A stretch of 64,000 bases of DNA. Origin: Plantimonas leprariae. Lineage in GTDB: Bacteria; Pseudomonadota; Alphaproteobacteria; Rhizobiales; Rhizobiaceae. This document shows, in pieces, positions 24,681-34,145 of this stretch. Under the pieces are notes generated by a model. The model had not been told where the DNA came from. It did no database searches and saw nothing but the letters and a program-made list of their open reading frames with translations. Numbering within the stretch: position 1 is the stretch's first letter; each line of letters opens with the position of its first letter. A program made the position numbers and the translations under genes. Where the stretch lies: contig NZ_VZDO01000002.1 of assembly GCF_008802405.1 (NCBI RefSeq), positions 310,001 through 374,000 of the forward strand. The letters are read 5' to 3'.

Positions 24681-27336
24681 AGAGCTCGATCGTGCCGTTC
24701 GAGCCGTTGATCACCATCTTACCATTGTCGGAGATCAGCTGCTGGAAGCGGCCGACCGCCAGCTTGACGACACCGCCCTGTACGACGAACGGCTGCGCCT
24801 GGTTTCCGACCGCGGCATCCGAGATGAACACCTTGTCGGCGCGCAAAAGAATGGTCGACGTCGTCGCGGTGGTGTCGATGTAGATGCCGGCTTCCTTGAA
24901 GCTGTCCGACGCCTTCGCCTTCGTCAGGATCGCGACGCGGCTCGACGCGCTGTTCGCACCGCCGCCGGCGATGACCTTGAACGAGATCAGCCCGGAGGCC
25001 GACAGGTCGCCGACTGTCGCCTGCACGCCGGTGACGGCATCGGCCGTGGCAGTGATCGTCGCGTCCTGGTTCGAGACGGTCGTCTGGAGCGAAGACAAAG
25101 CAGATGCCTGTCCGCTGACCGTTCCTTCCACGGTCCCGAGCCGGGACTGCACGCCGGTCAACGCTTCCGCTTGCGTCGTCAGCACGCCCTCGATGTTCGT
25201 GGTGCGCGAGGACAGCTGCGCGACGGCGGACGACGCCGCGGCGATGCCCGCGTTGGCGTCGGCGAGGCCCGTCTCGACGCCGGAGGTGCGCGTGGCGAGC
25301 GCATCGGTTTGCGATGCGCGGACCTTCTCCTCGTCGAGCAACCGCGCCGACACGCCGCCGAGATCGAGGAGTTGCTTGCCGGTGATCAGCGCGACGTTGA
25401 CGGCGAGCGCCTGCAGCCGCTCCTCGAACTCCTCGAACATCTCCTGCCCGCCGGCGATGATGTCGCGGATTTCCTTCAAGTCGAGTTCGAGCTGGAACGC
25501 CAGGTCTTCGGCGAGCGTCGTCGCCGACCACTGCCGCGACCACACCGTGTCGCGCGGCGGGCTGGTGACGACGGACGCCTGCGCCGTGTACTGCGTCACC
25601 GGCAGGACGCCTTCCACAAGGAGGATATAGGGCTGCGCGACCGAGACGCGCTTCTCCAGAACGACGCTCGGGTCGCTCGTCTTCCAGTACTGCACCCGAA
25701 CCTCGGTGACGGTCAGGTCGTCGATCGCATCCCACTGCGCCTGCAGCGCCGGGTAGACGCGGCCGTTCTCGGCCGTCACCGACGTGGCGACGAGGAGAAA
25801 GTTCTCGACGGTCAGGGTGTAGACCGGGCCGGCCGGCGGCGTGCGCGGCGTCACCTCCGGGATGCTGACGCTGCCGTCGTAGATGCCGCTGCCGACTTCC
25901 TGCAGCGTCAGCGACACATTGCGCGCGCCCTGCGGCCCGAGCGGCGCGAGGCTGCGCCCCACCACCTGCCAGACGCGGTTGCCGCGCCGCGCCGAGTCCC
26001 AGCGAATCCAGTCGCCGATCTCCAGCGCGATCCAGCGCGGCCGCACGACGATCTGCGCCGACGCCTGGTAGCGGTTCTGCCTGATCGCGGTCTCGGCCAG
26101 CCGCACGGCTTGGCTTTCGTCGGAGACCGCCTCCCAATCCAGTTGGACGGCGTGCCGTTCGCGGTCGGCGGCGAGCGCCAGCGCATTCGAAACCGGCTTG
26201 TAGGCGGTCGACGACCAGAGGTCCGCCGGCGAGTTATAGGAGCCGAAGACGCCGTTGATCAGCTCGGAGCGCGAGCGCTTCGCCCGGAAGGTGTGACGCT
26301 CGCCGACGATCAGGTCCGCGTCGGTCAGCGTCGCGACGGTCGCCTGGTTCGCGCCGACGATCGGCTGATCGCCGTCGACCTTCTCGACCAGCATCGCGCC
26401 GGCGGCTTCGAGGATCGGCTCCAAGTTGTCGCGATGCGTCACGCCATCTGCCGCCGTGACGAGACAGCCGGAGCGGTAGCGCGCCGCACCGTCGACCGGC
26501 TCGTCGCAGACGTTCGCCGCCGCCATCCAGGCCGACGAAGGCAGGTCGGTCGCCGGCATACCCTTGCCGATGATCAATTCACCCGCGACGGTGAAGCCGC
26601 GCTCGTAGCAATAGGCCTGCACGATCGGGTTCGTCCCGACGCCGTCGCCGAACTGCCAGGTCGACTGATCGTCCCAGCGATGCGAACCGGAGCCGCCGGC
26701 CGTCGTGTCCCGCCGGACATCGTAGAGCGGCGCGCCGCGGCACTCGAAGAGCACCTGCGGAAACGAGTTCATCTTCTGATCGTCCCACTTCGCGGTCACG
26801 ATCGCGTAGGCGACGCCGGCGAGCCGATGCGCGGCCGTCCAGCGGCCGTTCGGGTTGGCGGTATCGATCAGGAACGGATCGGCGGCCTGGTCCGGCAGGC
26901 CGAGGACGATCTTGACCCACAACAGGTCCTCGAAATCGCCGAGCACCTTCACGCCACGGTCGCCGTCCGCCGGGCCGAGCGCGGTGTACTCGCCGTTCAC
27001 GGCCAGCCGTTCGAGCCCGTCGATGCGGAAGTCCGACAGTACGAAGACCTTGCTGATGTACTTGTTCGCCTTGCCGTAGGTGTTCGTGTAGACGTCGTGC
27101 CCGGCGACAGCGAACAGGCCGAGGCCGATCTCGCGCGGCTGATCGGAGCCGTACTGGACGTCGAGCTTCGTCCCGCCAACGGTCTTGACCTTCGGCTTCT
27201 TCTGGAACGCCTTGGCCGCTAGCGATAGGCCGATCCCGACGATGGCGCGGCCGAACGCGCCGAGTCCGCCGAGGAACGAGGCGGCGCCCGCGAACGCCCC
27301 CGAGACGGCCGCGACGACAGGTGCGAGGACGGCCAT
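24673..27336 (-). CDS. Phage tail tip (host specificity protein J-like)
   Basis: 887 aa. An N-terminal hydrophobic Gly/Ala-rich stretch is followed by the hub region. The central part (EPILEAAGAMLVEKVDG, VSDESQAVRLAETAIRQNRY) is typical of J-like/GTA-type tip proteins. Fibronectin-like repeats and a long helical, coiled-coil-prone C-terminal part (LSSRTTNIEGVLTTQAEALT) then end in a small head. It forms the tip through which DNA exits and to which fibres attach. It is preceded by the NlpC/P60-like gene, as in lambda and GTA tail modules. Confidence 0.85.
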   Translation of the reverse strand: MAVLAPVVAAVSGAFAGAASFLGGLGAFGRAIVGIGLSLAAKAFQKKPKVKTVGGTKLDVQYGSDQPREIGLGLFAVAGHDVYTNTYGKANKYISKVFVLSDFRIDGLERLAVNGEYTALGPADGDRGVKVLGDFEDLLWVKIVLGLPDQAADPFLIDTANPNGRWTAAHRLAGVAYAIVTAKWDDQKMNSFPQVLFECRGAPLYDVRRDTTAGGSGSHRWDDQSTWQFGDGVGTNPIVQAYCYERGFTVAGELIIGKGMPATDLPSSAWMAAANVCDEPVDGAARYRSGCLVTAADGVTHRDNLEPILEAAGAMLVEKVDGDQPIVGANQATVATLTDADLIVGERHTFRAKRSRSELINGVFGSYNSPADLWSSTAYKPVSNALALAADRERHAVQLDWEAVSDESQAVRLAETAIRQNRYQASAQIVVRPRWIALEIGDWIRWDSARRGNRVWQVVGRSLAPLGPQGARNVSLTLQEVGSGIYDGSVSIPEVTPRTPPAGPVYTLTVENFLLVATSVTAENGRVYPALQAQWDAIDDLTVTEVRVQYWKTSDPSVVLEKRVSVAQPYILLVEGVLPVTQYTAQASVVTSPPRDTVWSRQWSATTLAEDLAFQLELDLKEIRDIIAGGQEMFEEFEERLQALAVNVALITGKQLLDLGGVSARLLDEEKVRASQTDALATRTSGVETGLADANAGIAAASSAVAQLSSRTTNIEGVLTTQAEALTGVQSRLGTVEGTVSGQASALSSLQTTVSNQDATITATADAVTGVQATVGDLSASGLISFKVIAGGGANSASSRVAILTKAKASDSFKEAGIYIDTTATTSTILLRADKVFISDAAVGNQAQPFVVQGGVVKLAVGRFQQLISDNGKMVINGSNGTIELYD

Positions 27337-27339
27337 CGG

Positions 27340-27741
27340 TCAGTCGATCCGGAAGGCGCGCGCGACCGCCGTCACCGGCTCGGCGATGATGCCGCGCTCG
27401 GCTTTCGACACGAAGCCTTGGCTGGTGAAGACGCCGGCGCAGATCTTGCCGTCCCGCTCGATCATGCCGATGTCGCCGCGCCGCGCCAGCGACGGCGGGC
27501 ACTCCTCGAAGCGCGAGGCGCCGAGCGCCGCGAGGTCGTCTAAGCCCTTCCGCCGCAGCCACTTCGCCGCGCCGATCTCGCTACGGTAGCGGAACGGCCC
27601 GCCGAACGGCCGCTCGCCGGTGACGGCCGCGATGCAGTCGGTGGTCAGCACCGCGCAGTCTGAGACGCCCCAGCTGAACGGCAGCGCGACGTGCCGCTCG
27701 ATCGCTTCGACGAGCGCCTGTTCCCAGCCGGCGACCCTCAC
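27340..27741 (-). CDS. NlpC/P60-like (DUF6950-type) tail assembly protein
   Basis: 133 aa. The putative catalytic Cys lies in FSWGVSDCAVLTTDC, with the following segment GDIGMIERDGKICAG as expected for small phage tail peptidases. In lambda-like tails this position (gpK) is held by a peptidase that degrades cell wall or assists tip assembly. It overlaps the previous gene by 4 bp. Confidence 0.72.
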   Translation of the reverse strand: MRVAGWEQALVEAIERHVALPFSWGVSDCAVLTTDCIAAVTGERPFGGPFRYRSEIGAAKWLRRKGLDDLAALGASRFEECPPSLARRGDIGMIERDGKICAGVFTSQGFVSKAERGIIAEPVTAVARAFRID

Positions 27742-28313
27742 TTCGGTTTCTCCCGGCCCCAGTATATCTCCTGCTTGCCGGCCACCTCGGCGTGCTCGAA
27801 GCCCTTGTCGCCGTCGAGGACGAGTTGCTGATCGGCGCTGGAGCGCATGCGGTAGCCCTCGCGGGCGTTGTCGAGCGCCCGGCTGCTGATCATCGCGACG
27901 AGGCCGGCTTCCGGCCCGTCCGTGTGCTCGATGGAGTCGACGTAGCCGCGATAGACCGGCTCGACGTGGACGATCGCGCGGCTGTCCGGATCGATGAAGA
28001 CGTCCGAGATCGTCACCGGCCGCTGGTGGTAGTCTTCCTGCTCGATCGTCGCGAGCACCGCCGGCGTCAGCCCGTCGTCGGGGCTTTCGGCGAGGGTGAT
28101 ACGGAGCGGCTGCGCATCCATGCCGAGTTCGCCAGGAATGGCATCGACCTGCACGACGCCGCCCGGCAGATAGGTCTGGCCGCCGTAGGTCAGCGGTTCC
28201 GAGCCCGTCCAGAAGCCATAGGTGCCGGAGCCGAGATCGAAGCGCATCAGCCCGCGCATCGCGAGCGTTCCGGCGTCCATCTGCACGAGGACCTGCGGCG
28301 GCAGCGACCTCAC
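27738..28313 (-). CDS. Phage tail tip-associated protein (DUF2163-like position)
   Basis: 191 aa with a GTG start at 28313 that overlaps the previous stop as GTGA. It is beta-rich, with MRGLMRFDLGSGTYGFW and a series of strands as in baseplate-hub/DUF2163-type proteins placed between tape measure and NlpC genes. It is not part of the long open frame that runs through to 30227; that continuity is accidental. Confidence 0.65.
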   Translation of the reverse strand: MRSLPPQVLVQMDAGTLAMRGLMRFDLGSGTYGFWTGSEPLTYGGQTYLPGGVVQVDAIPGELGMDAQPLRITLAESPDDGLTPAVLATIEQEDYHQRPVTISDVFIDPDSRAIVHVEPVYRGYVDSIEHTDGPEAGLVAMISSRALDNAREGYRMRSSADQQLVLDGDKGFEHAEVAGKQEIYWGREKPK

Positions 28314-28924
28314 AGCCGGCTCTCGATCAACTGGAAGGTCGCCGAGCGGACCGTCGCCGGATCCTCGCTCCATGACCCGGGGACCGGTCGCATCAGCAGT
28401 TCGATCCGGTCGAACAGCACCTGCGCGCCGGCGACGAAGGCGCGCGGCAGCGGCGGTTCGATCTCGACGGTGCGGGTCGAGCCGTTGCCACTCGTTTCGA
28501 CGATCTGGCCGAGCGCGGTGAGCGCCCCCTGCTTGAACGACAGGAAGTCGCCCGGCGCGAGCACGAGCCCCGCCGCCAGTCCCCCGAGGCCGAGGATGTT
28601 GCCGCTCGCGATCGACGTCACATAGCCGGCGTCCGCTTCCGGCCCGCGGGCACATACGTGCGCCGCCGGGCACACATAGGCCGGATGACGATAGAGGACC
28701 GGTCGCAACCCCTCTCGCAGCGACTTCCACCAAGCCGAGACCGGCCGCATGCGCAGCTGATGGATCGCTTTCGTCGTGAGGCTCGCCGTCCAGGCGGGAT
28801 CGGCGTATTCGACGACGTTCGCCAGGCGCTCGCCGCTGCGCGACGCCGAGACGAAACGCTGCAGTTCGGGCACCGGGATCGACGCCCAGGCGACGGCCGG
28901 CAGAGAGCGAGGCGTGGCGACCAT
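28310..28924 (-). CDS. Phage distal tail protein, unknown family
   Basis: 204 aa, placed directly after the tape-measure remnant where the distal tail protein gene normally sits. It contains LGGLAAGLVLAPGDFLSF and several Pro/Trp-rich strands. The gene is intact and coupled to the next by GTGA. Function is inferred from order only. Confidence 0.6.
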   Translation of the reverse strand: MVATPRSLPAVAWASIPVPELQRFVSASRSGERLANVVEYADPAWTASLTTKAIHQLRMRPVSAWWKSLREGLRPVLYRHPAYVCPAAHVCARGPEADAGYVTSIASGNILGLGGLAAGLVLAPGDFLSFKQGALTALGQIVETSGNGSTRTVEIEPPLPRAFVAGAQVLFDRIELLMRPVPGSWSEDPATVRSATFQLIESRL

Positions 28925-28930
28925 GCTGGA

Positions 28931-29485
28931 TCAGACGTGCTTTCCGGCGTAGCGGCGGTTCATCTGGACGTTGCTGACGAAGCGGCGGTAGCTGCCGCGG
29001 TCGTATTCCTTCAGCGCCGCCTGGATCTCGGCGCCAACGCCCTGCTGCGCGCCGCGCGCGTCGACGGTGATCTGCGGCGCATAGGTGGAGCCGCCCGACC
29101 TTGCACTGCCGGCCCGCACGGACGACGGCGGCGGCACGGCCCGCAAGGCGTCGTTCGGAATGATCGTGCCGTTGCCGGGCGCCTTCCAGAGTTCCGGCCC
29201 TTCCTCGCCGACGAGGTAAGTCTTGCCGCGCTTCACCGGCCCGCCGGAAGCGCGCGCGCCCCCCAGCAAGCCGCCGAGGAGATTGCCGAACAGACCGCCG
29301 CCACCGCCGCCGGAACCGCCCGTCGAGAATAGACTGTCGAGCGCGCTGTCGAGCAGCTTCTCGCCGATCTTCGAGAGGGCGCTGGCGAAGGCGTCGGCGG
29401 CGCTCTTGCCGTTCTTCAGGTCGTTGATGAAGCCGCCGAGGACATCGCGGCCGAGATCGGCCATCTCCTGCGCGTTGTCGCGGAT
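28931..29485 (-). pseudogene. C-terminal remnant of tail tape-measure protein
   Basis: About 184 aa of a tape-measure C-terminus are left: the helical segment DLGRDVLGGFINDLKNGKSA, a Gly-rich low-complexity run, and the ending KTYLVGEEGPELWKAPGNG, which is the characteristic C-terminal motif of these proteins. The expected several hundred N-terminal residues are missing. The sequence runs out of frame into a prohead-protease gene at about 29480-29495. An ATG at 29464 could still express a 177-aa fragment. Confidence 0.8.
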
Positions 29486-30227
29486 CGGCGAAGCCGCGCT
29501 CGATGGCTTGGGAGCCCGACATGTATGTCTCAGCGTCCATCCACTTCGCGATGTCCTTTGCCTCGCGCTTGGTGCGCGCCGCGTAGAGATCGACCATCGC
29601 CTGATCGAACGGCTCCAGCCATTCGGCGGTCTCGGCCATGTCGTGCCGGTTGCCGATCGCCACGACCCAGCAGTTGTGAATCATCAGGAAGGATGCAGCG
29701 CCGATCTCGATGCGGTCGCCCGCCATCGCGATAATCGAAGCGGCCGACGCCGCCATGCCGAACACCTTGACGGTGATGTTCTGCGGATGCTCGCGCAGCA
29801 CGTTGAAGACGGCGATCCCTTCGAACATGTCGCCGCCGGGCGAGTTGATTTGCACCTCAACGGGCCGGTCACCGATGGCGCGAAGCTGCGCCGAAACGCG
29901 CTTTGCCGTGATGCCGCCGCCCGACCAGTAATCCTCACCGATGACGTCGAACATCTGGATGACGTTGTCGCCGATCGTCGCCGCGCGGATGCCGGCCGCG
30001 TCGGCGCTCCAGCGGTCGAAGACGCTCGGCTGCGTCAGCGAATGCACGTCCTGCCGGACCGGCAGCGGCATTGCGCCGGGACGGGTTTCCGCCTTGACGC
30101 TCGGCACGGCGGAGCCGGGCTTCGTCGCGACGCCGCGCGGCGACTTGGCGGCGGTGGCCGTGCTCGTCGATGCGGGAACGCTCGGCGGACGCCGCCCGCC
30201 GGCCGGGTTACTCGTCGTCATCGTCAT
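29486..30227 (-). pseudogene. 3'-truncated ClpP/S49-type prohead protease
   Basis: About 248 codons of a head-maturation protease: INSPGGDMFEGIAVFN, catalytic S161 in FGMAASAAS, H184 in LMIHNCW, ending at AIERGFAD. After that point the frame reads only the shadow of the tape-measure gene, and the normal C-terminal part, major capsid and connector genes are absent. The start overlaps the portal gene. Catalytic residues survive, but there is no capsid gene left for it to process. Confidence 0.8.
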
Positions 30228-31509
30228 CGTCCTTCTTCGGAGCCGGTTTCGGCTTCGGCGCCTCGGGCGGCGGGTCGTCGCCGACGGGAGGCGCGATGCG
30301 GCGCGCGGTCATCGGGTTCGGGGCGATCGTGCGCGCCGGCAGGTCGAGCACGTCGCGGACTTCCTCGTAGTCGGTCCACGGCTGGTGCCCGCCGGCACCG
30401 AGCGCCTTCGCCAGGTATTCGCCCTGGTCCTTCATCGTGCCGCGCAAGAGCGCCGCCGGGTTGAAGCGGGCGTCGAAACGCTCCTTGTCCTTGTTCTCGA
30501 GCAGCGTCCGCTTGATCGCCTGCTGCCACATCTCGAACTGCGGCGAGAGGCCGAACGTCACGAAGAAGTTGCCGAGCGCTTCGATGCCCGAGCCCCAGCT
30601 CGTCTCGTCGACCATCAGAAGTGGCCGCGGCACACCGAAGACGCGGGCGATCTCCTCGACCTGCCGGCCGCGCAGCTCGTTCGCCTGCGCGTCCTTCGCC
30701 GACGTGGGCGGCACCTTGAACGTCGTGCCGCCTTCCAAGAGGGGCACCTTGCCGGCGTTGTTCGCGCCGCCGTAGTTCTCGTTGAACGAGGTGATCAGCC
30801 GGTCGAACGCTTCCTGCGTGAGTTCGCCGGGCGTCTCTAGGACGCCGCCGACGAAGGAGCCGCGCTCGTAGAGCCGACGAATGGCGAGGTCGACGTCCAG
30901 CGCGAGGCGGATCGCGTCGCGTGCCTGCCGGAGCGCCGACTCGCCGACGATGCCGTCGAACGACAACCCGCGCAGATGCAGGATGTCGGACACGCCGTAG
31001 GTGACGCGACCGCCAGACGGCGGGCTGTACTCGTAGACGATCTCCCAGGCGTCGGTCAGCTTCGGCTTCACCCGGTCGGGATCGAGCGGGATGAGCCGGA
31101 CCGGCTTGCGCTTCCGATCGGCGCGGGAATAGTCGACCGACCAGACGACGAGCGCGTAGGCGTTGCCTTTCGTCAACGCCCGCATCTGCATCAGCGTCCG
31201 GAACTCGAAGGCCGTCTGCCAAGCGTTCGGCTCGCGATGCAGCAGCGCGAACAGCGGATGGTCCTTGGCCTTCTCCTTCGTGTCCGACTCGATCAGGTGC
31301 AGCGGCAACATGCCGATGACGTTCGAGATCAGCGTCACGCACCGGTAGACCGACGTGTTGCGCATCGCCTGGCGGACGTTCACCTCGCCGTCACCGAGTA
31401 GCCAGCCCTCGCCACGCAAGGTGGCGAGCACGATCGGCGTCGGGTCGAGCGGCATGAAGCCTTCGGCCCGCGGCTGCGAGCGCCCGAAGATGCGATCGAT
31501 GATGCTCAT
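30208..31509 (-). CDS. Phage portal protein (HK97 family)
   Basis: 433 aa, full length. Conserved features: VNVRQAMRNTSVYRCVTLIS, LLHREPNAWQTAFEFR, the SFDGIVGESALRQAR loop, FGVPRPLLMVDETSWGSGIE and a C-terminal Asp-rich tail. It forms the dodecameric DNA channel of the head. It sits between terL and the truncated protease gene, overlapping the terminase stop by 4 bp. Confidence 0.93.
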   Translation of the reverse strand: MSIIDRIFGRSQPRAEGFMPLDPTPIVLATLRGEGWLLGDGEVNVRQAMRNTSVYRCVTLISNVIGMLPLHLIESDTKEKAKDHPLFALLHREPNAWQTAFEFRTLMQMRALTKGNAYALVVWSVDYSRADRKRKPVRLIPLDPDRVKPKLTDAWEIVYEYSPPSGGRVTYGVSDILHLRGLSFDGIVGESALRQARDAIRLALDVDLAIRRLYERGSFVGGVLETPGELTQEAFDRLITSFNENYGGANNAGKVPLLEGGTTFKVPPTSAKDAQANELRGRQVEEIARVFGVPRPLLMVDETSWGSGIEALGNFFVTFGLSPQFEMWQQAIKRTLLENKDKERFDARFNPAALLRGTMKDQGEYLAKALGAGGHQPWTDYEEVRDVLDLPARTIAPNPMTARRIAPPVGDDPPPEAPKPKPAPKKDDDDDDE

Positions 31510-33206
31510 CCGACGACGCGCACGCCGCGGGTTTCATAGGGCGAACGGCGCTTCGCTTCCGGGTTCCGGCTCATCAGCTGCACCGCATTGAAGAGGCCGA
31601 TGAGCGGGTCGATCTTCGCCCGGCCCGCCGCCTGTTTCGTGATCAGGATCGCCGAGCCGCGCTGCTCGACCTTCGCGTTGCCGACGACCCACGCCATCAT
31701 GCGCGAGCCCTCGTGCCAGAGCGTGCCGTCCTTCAGCTTCCGCTCGGCGCCGAGGATCGCGCCGTTCAACCGGAAGCCTTGCGGCACCGCGGCGACACGC
31801 TCGCCGGCGACGCCGATGCCGGACAGCGCGTCGACCATCGTCGGGATGCCGACCTGGTCGAGGCCGACCGCCCACTTCTCGGCGAGGATGCCGGCGGCGT
31901 CGAGCTGCGCGATGATCTCGCAAACGTCGTCGATATCCTGCGTCGGGCTCTTCGCGACGGTGAGCGTGCCTTCCTGCTCGAAGTCGCGCAGGTTGACGAT
32001 GATGTCCTTTCGCCGCTCGAAGACGTCGTCGTGCGCCCAGGCGTGGTGCCAGGCGAGCCAGTCCTTCGTCGTCCGGCAGCGTCCGATGACGCCGAGGCCG
32101 AGAAGATCGTCGAGGCCGCCGCCGTCGACGCCGACCACCGCGACGTCGCAGCGTTGAATCACCGCCGCCAGCGTGATCGAGGTATCGGCCGCGCCCTCCC
32201 AATACTTGCCGCCGATCCAGCCGTCGGTGCGATAGCGAAGGCCGATCTCGACGTTAAAGTGCTGCGACGCCAGCAGCGCCAGCGCTTCCGCACCCTCTTC
32301 CTCCGCCTTCTGCAACTCGTCGGCCAAGTATTCCGGGTCGACCGACCGGCCGAGGTTCGGGTTGACCAGTCCCCAGTTCGCCCGGTCCTTCCAGCCGTCG
32401 TTCTCGGCGAGCGCGTCGGGCAACTCGTAGAGAACGGGCAGGAGCGGACGATTCAGTTCGCCGTCGCGAACTTTGCGAGCCGTCGCGAGCTCTGCCTTGA
32501 AGACGCCGGCCGGCGGCTCCTTCGACTGCGTCGTCGCCTGCATCAGGAAGCCATCCGGTCGCGCCGCAAGCGCGCCGCGGATCTCAACGAAGATGTCGGC
32601 CGCGTTCGATTTCTTGGCGAAGACGTGCGTCTCGTCGATGAAGGTGTAAGTCGCCTTGCCGCCGGTGATGACGTCGGTGTCGGCGGCCTTGATCTCCAGC
32701 GTCGCTCCGGTGCGCCGGTGCGTGATGGTGCGGATGTGCTTCTGCGGATGGAAGAGCTTCGCCAGTTCCGGGTCCGCCTGAATGATACCCCACGCCTGCT
32801 TGAAGGCGATGTCGGCGATCTTCTTCGTCGGCGCGATCAGCAGCGCCTCTGCCTCCGGCCTCCGGTTCAGGATCATGACCGTAACCATGATTGCGGCCGC
32901 GCCTGACGACTTCGAGTTCTTCTTCGGCACGAGAAGGAACACCTCGCGCAGCATTCGCCGGTTCGTTGCCGCGTCGTAGGCGCCGAACAGCGCGGCGACG
33001 ATCGGGTGAAGCCAGTTCGTCCCAGCATCCAGCATCGTCGGCTTGCCGATCACGTCCGGCATGCGCAGCCGGTTGAAGACGCGGAGCGCCCGCGCCGCCT
33101 CTTCCTCGAACAACGGCAGGTCGGGGACCAACGTCCGTCCGGCCAGCAGGCGCGCGGGCCAGTCCTGGCATGCAGTCGACCAGGCGGTCGATGTGTCGGC
33201 GAGCAT
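31506..33206 (-). CDS. terL: Terminase large subunit
   Basis: 566 aa. The ATPase Walker A-like motif is LLVPKKNSKSSGAA (about residues 91-104), and the Walker B is YTFIDETHVF. The nuclease half has VVGVDGGGLDDLLGLGVIG and later VGLDQVG. It packages DNA with the portal. The ATG shares a base with the terS stop (TGATG). An upstream in-frame Met (33248) lies inside terS and is not used. Confidence 0.93.
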   Translation of the reverse strand: MLADTSTAWSTACQDWPARLLAGRTLVPDLPLFEEEAARALRVFNRLRMPDVIGKPTMLDAGTNWLHPIVAALFGAYDAATNRRMLREVFLLVPKKNSKSSGAAAIMVTVMILNRRPEAEALLIAPTKKIADIAFKQAWGIIQADPELAKLFHPQKHIRTITHRRTGATLEIKAADTDVITGGKATYTFIDETHVFAKKSNAADIFVEIRGALAARPDGFLMQATTQSKEPPAGVFKAELATARKVRDGELNRPLLPVLYELPDALAENDGWKDRANWGLVNPNLGRSVDPEYLADELQKAEEEGAEALALLASQHFNVEIGLRYRTDGWIGGKYWEGAADTSITLAAVIQRCDVAVVGVDGGGLDDLLGLGVIGRCRTTKDWLAWHHAWAHDDVFERRKDIIVNLRDFEQEGTLTVAKSPTQDIDDVCEIIAQLDAAGILAEKWAVGLDQVGIPTMVDALSGIGVAGERVAAVPQGFRLNGAILGAERKLKDGTLWHEGSRMMAWVVGNAKVEQRGSAILITKQAAGRAKIDPLIGLFNAVQLMSRNPEAKRRSPYETRGVRVVG

Positions 33207-33649
33207 CAATTCAGCCGTGCGCTTCCGACGTCGAGGTCGTCGCCCCAATCGGTGCCGGCTCCGGCCGTCTCCGCCTCGCGCTTTGCCTGCTCTTTCTTGC
33301 CGAGCCTCGCCTCCGCTCTCGGCTTCGACTGCCTTTCGAACTCCGCCTCGGCACCGGCGACACGGCCGATCTCCTCGAGCTTCTTCTGAGCCGAAACGTT
33401 GCCCGACCGAGCGGACTGGAACATCAGGCCGATGACCTCTTTCCGCCGGTTCGCGTGACCGTTGTTCAGTTCGTCGACGAAGTGCTTGCGAAGCGTCGGC
33501 TCGGAAATGCCCAAGGATCGCGCGATCGTCGCGTCCGATTCGCCGCAGAACTTCATCTCCTCCACCGTTTGCCGTTCATCGAGGCTCGGTCGGTAGGCGG
33601 GCCGACCAACAGGTTTAGGCGACGGGCGAACACGGCGTTCTTTCGGCAT
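33206..33649 (-). CDS. terS: Terminase small subunit-like HTH protein
   Basis: 147 aa. Its HTH motif is DATIARSLGISEPTLRKHF, and a basic, Lys/Arg/Glu-rich C-terminal tail follows. It sits directly upstream of terL and is coupled to it. By position and HTH it should recognize the packaging site. ATG 33649 gives the conserved start MPKERRVRPSPKPVGR. Confidence 0.82.
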   Translation of the reverse strand: MPKERRVRPSPKPVGRPAYRPSLDERQTVEEMKFCGESDATIARSLGISEPTLRKHFVDELNNGHANRRKEVIGLMFQSARSGNVSAQKKLEEIGRVAGAEAEFERQSKPRAEARLGKKEQAKREAETAGAGTDWGDDLDVGSARLN

Positions 33650-33899
33650 CTCACGATCTCGAAATCTCTCGGGCGCGGAAAAAATCTCCGCATGTAGGGG
33701 CTGCCGGTGCATGCCGGCGCGGTCTCTCCGGACTTTCGGACCCCCTCCCGGCGTGACATTTCGGTCACACCCCGAGGGGCCGGCGGTCGAGGCGGGTGCG
33801 CGGGGTCTCGCTCGCGCGAAAAATCGAGCAGGGCACGGGGTTACGCCCCATAACTTTTCTACTCGTCGCGAGTTGGCGAGGTATCGCCGAATGCGTTCG
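33650..33899. other. Gene-free region upstream of terS, possible cos site
   Basis: 250 bp without a gene, with GC-rich runs and an inverted repeat GTGAC-atttcg-GTCAC (33753-33768). In HK97-type phages the cos site lies between the HNH gene and terS, which is exactly this place. No cohesive-end sequence can be proven by eye. Confidence 0.35.
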
Positions 33900-34145
33900 C
33901 TACTCGCTCGAACCGACGAACAACATCACGGGAGGGTGCGCGGTGCCGAGCACGCGCAGGTGGATCGGCTCGCCGGACATGATGCGGGCGATCTCTTCGG
34001 GCATCGGCTGCCAGGCCGAGACCATCGCCGAGACGGCCGGCCCATCGACCGCGCAGTTGATCAACTCGTCGCGCAGCGGCAGGCCGATGTAGCCTTGGCT
34101 TTCGCCGATGACGCGGGTGCAGCCTTCGACCGTGGCGATGTTCAT
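33900..34145 (-). CDS. Phage hypothetical protein next to HNH gene
   Basis: 81 aa. Conserved-looking sequence: CTRVIGESQGYIGLPLRDE, VSAWQPMPEEIARI and HLRVLGTAHPPVMLFVG. The same small protein recurs beside terminase/HNH genes in rhizobial phages, function unknown. The ATG overlaps the HNH stop (ATGA). Confidence 0.7.
   Translation of the reverse strand: MNIATVEGCTRVIGESQGYIGLPLRDELINCAVDGPAVSAMVSAWQPMPEEIARIMSGEPIHLRVLGTAHPPVMLFVGSSE

Noticed and set aside
27738-30227. Single 829-codon leftward frame
   Set aside because: Its N-terminal third is a prohead protease, the middle is only an out-of-frame shadow of the tape-measure remnant and of the 28310-28924 gene, and its C-terminal part is a separate gene with its own GTG start. 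Three units, not one protein.
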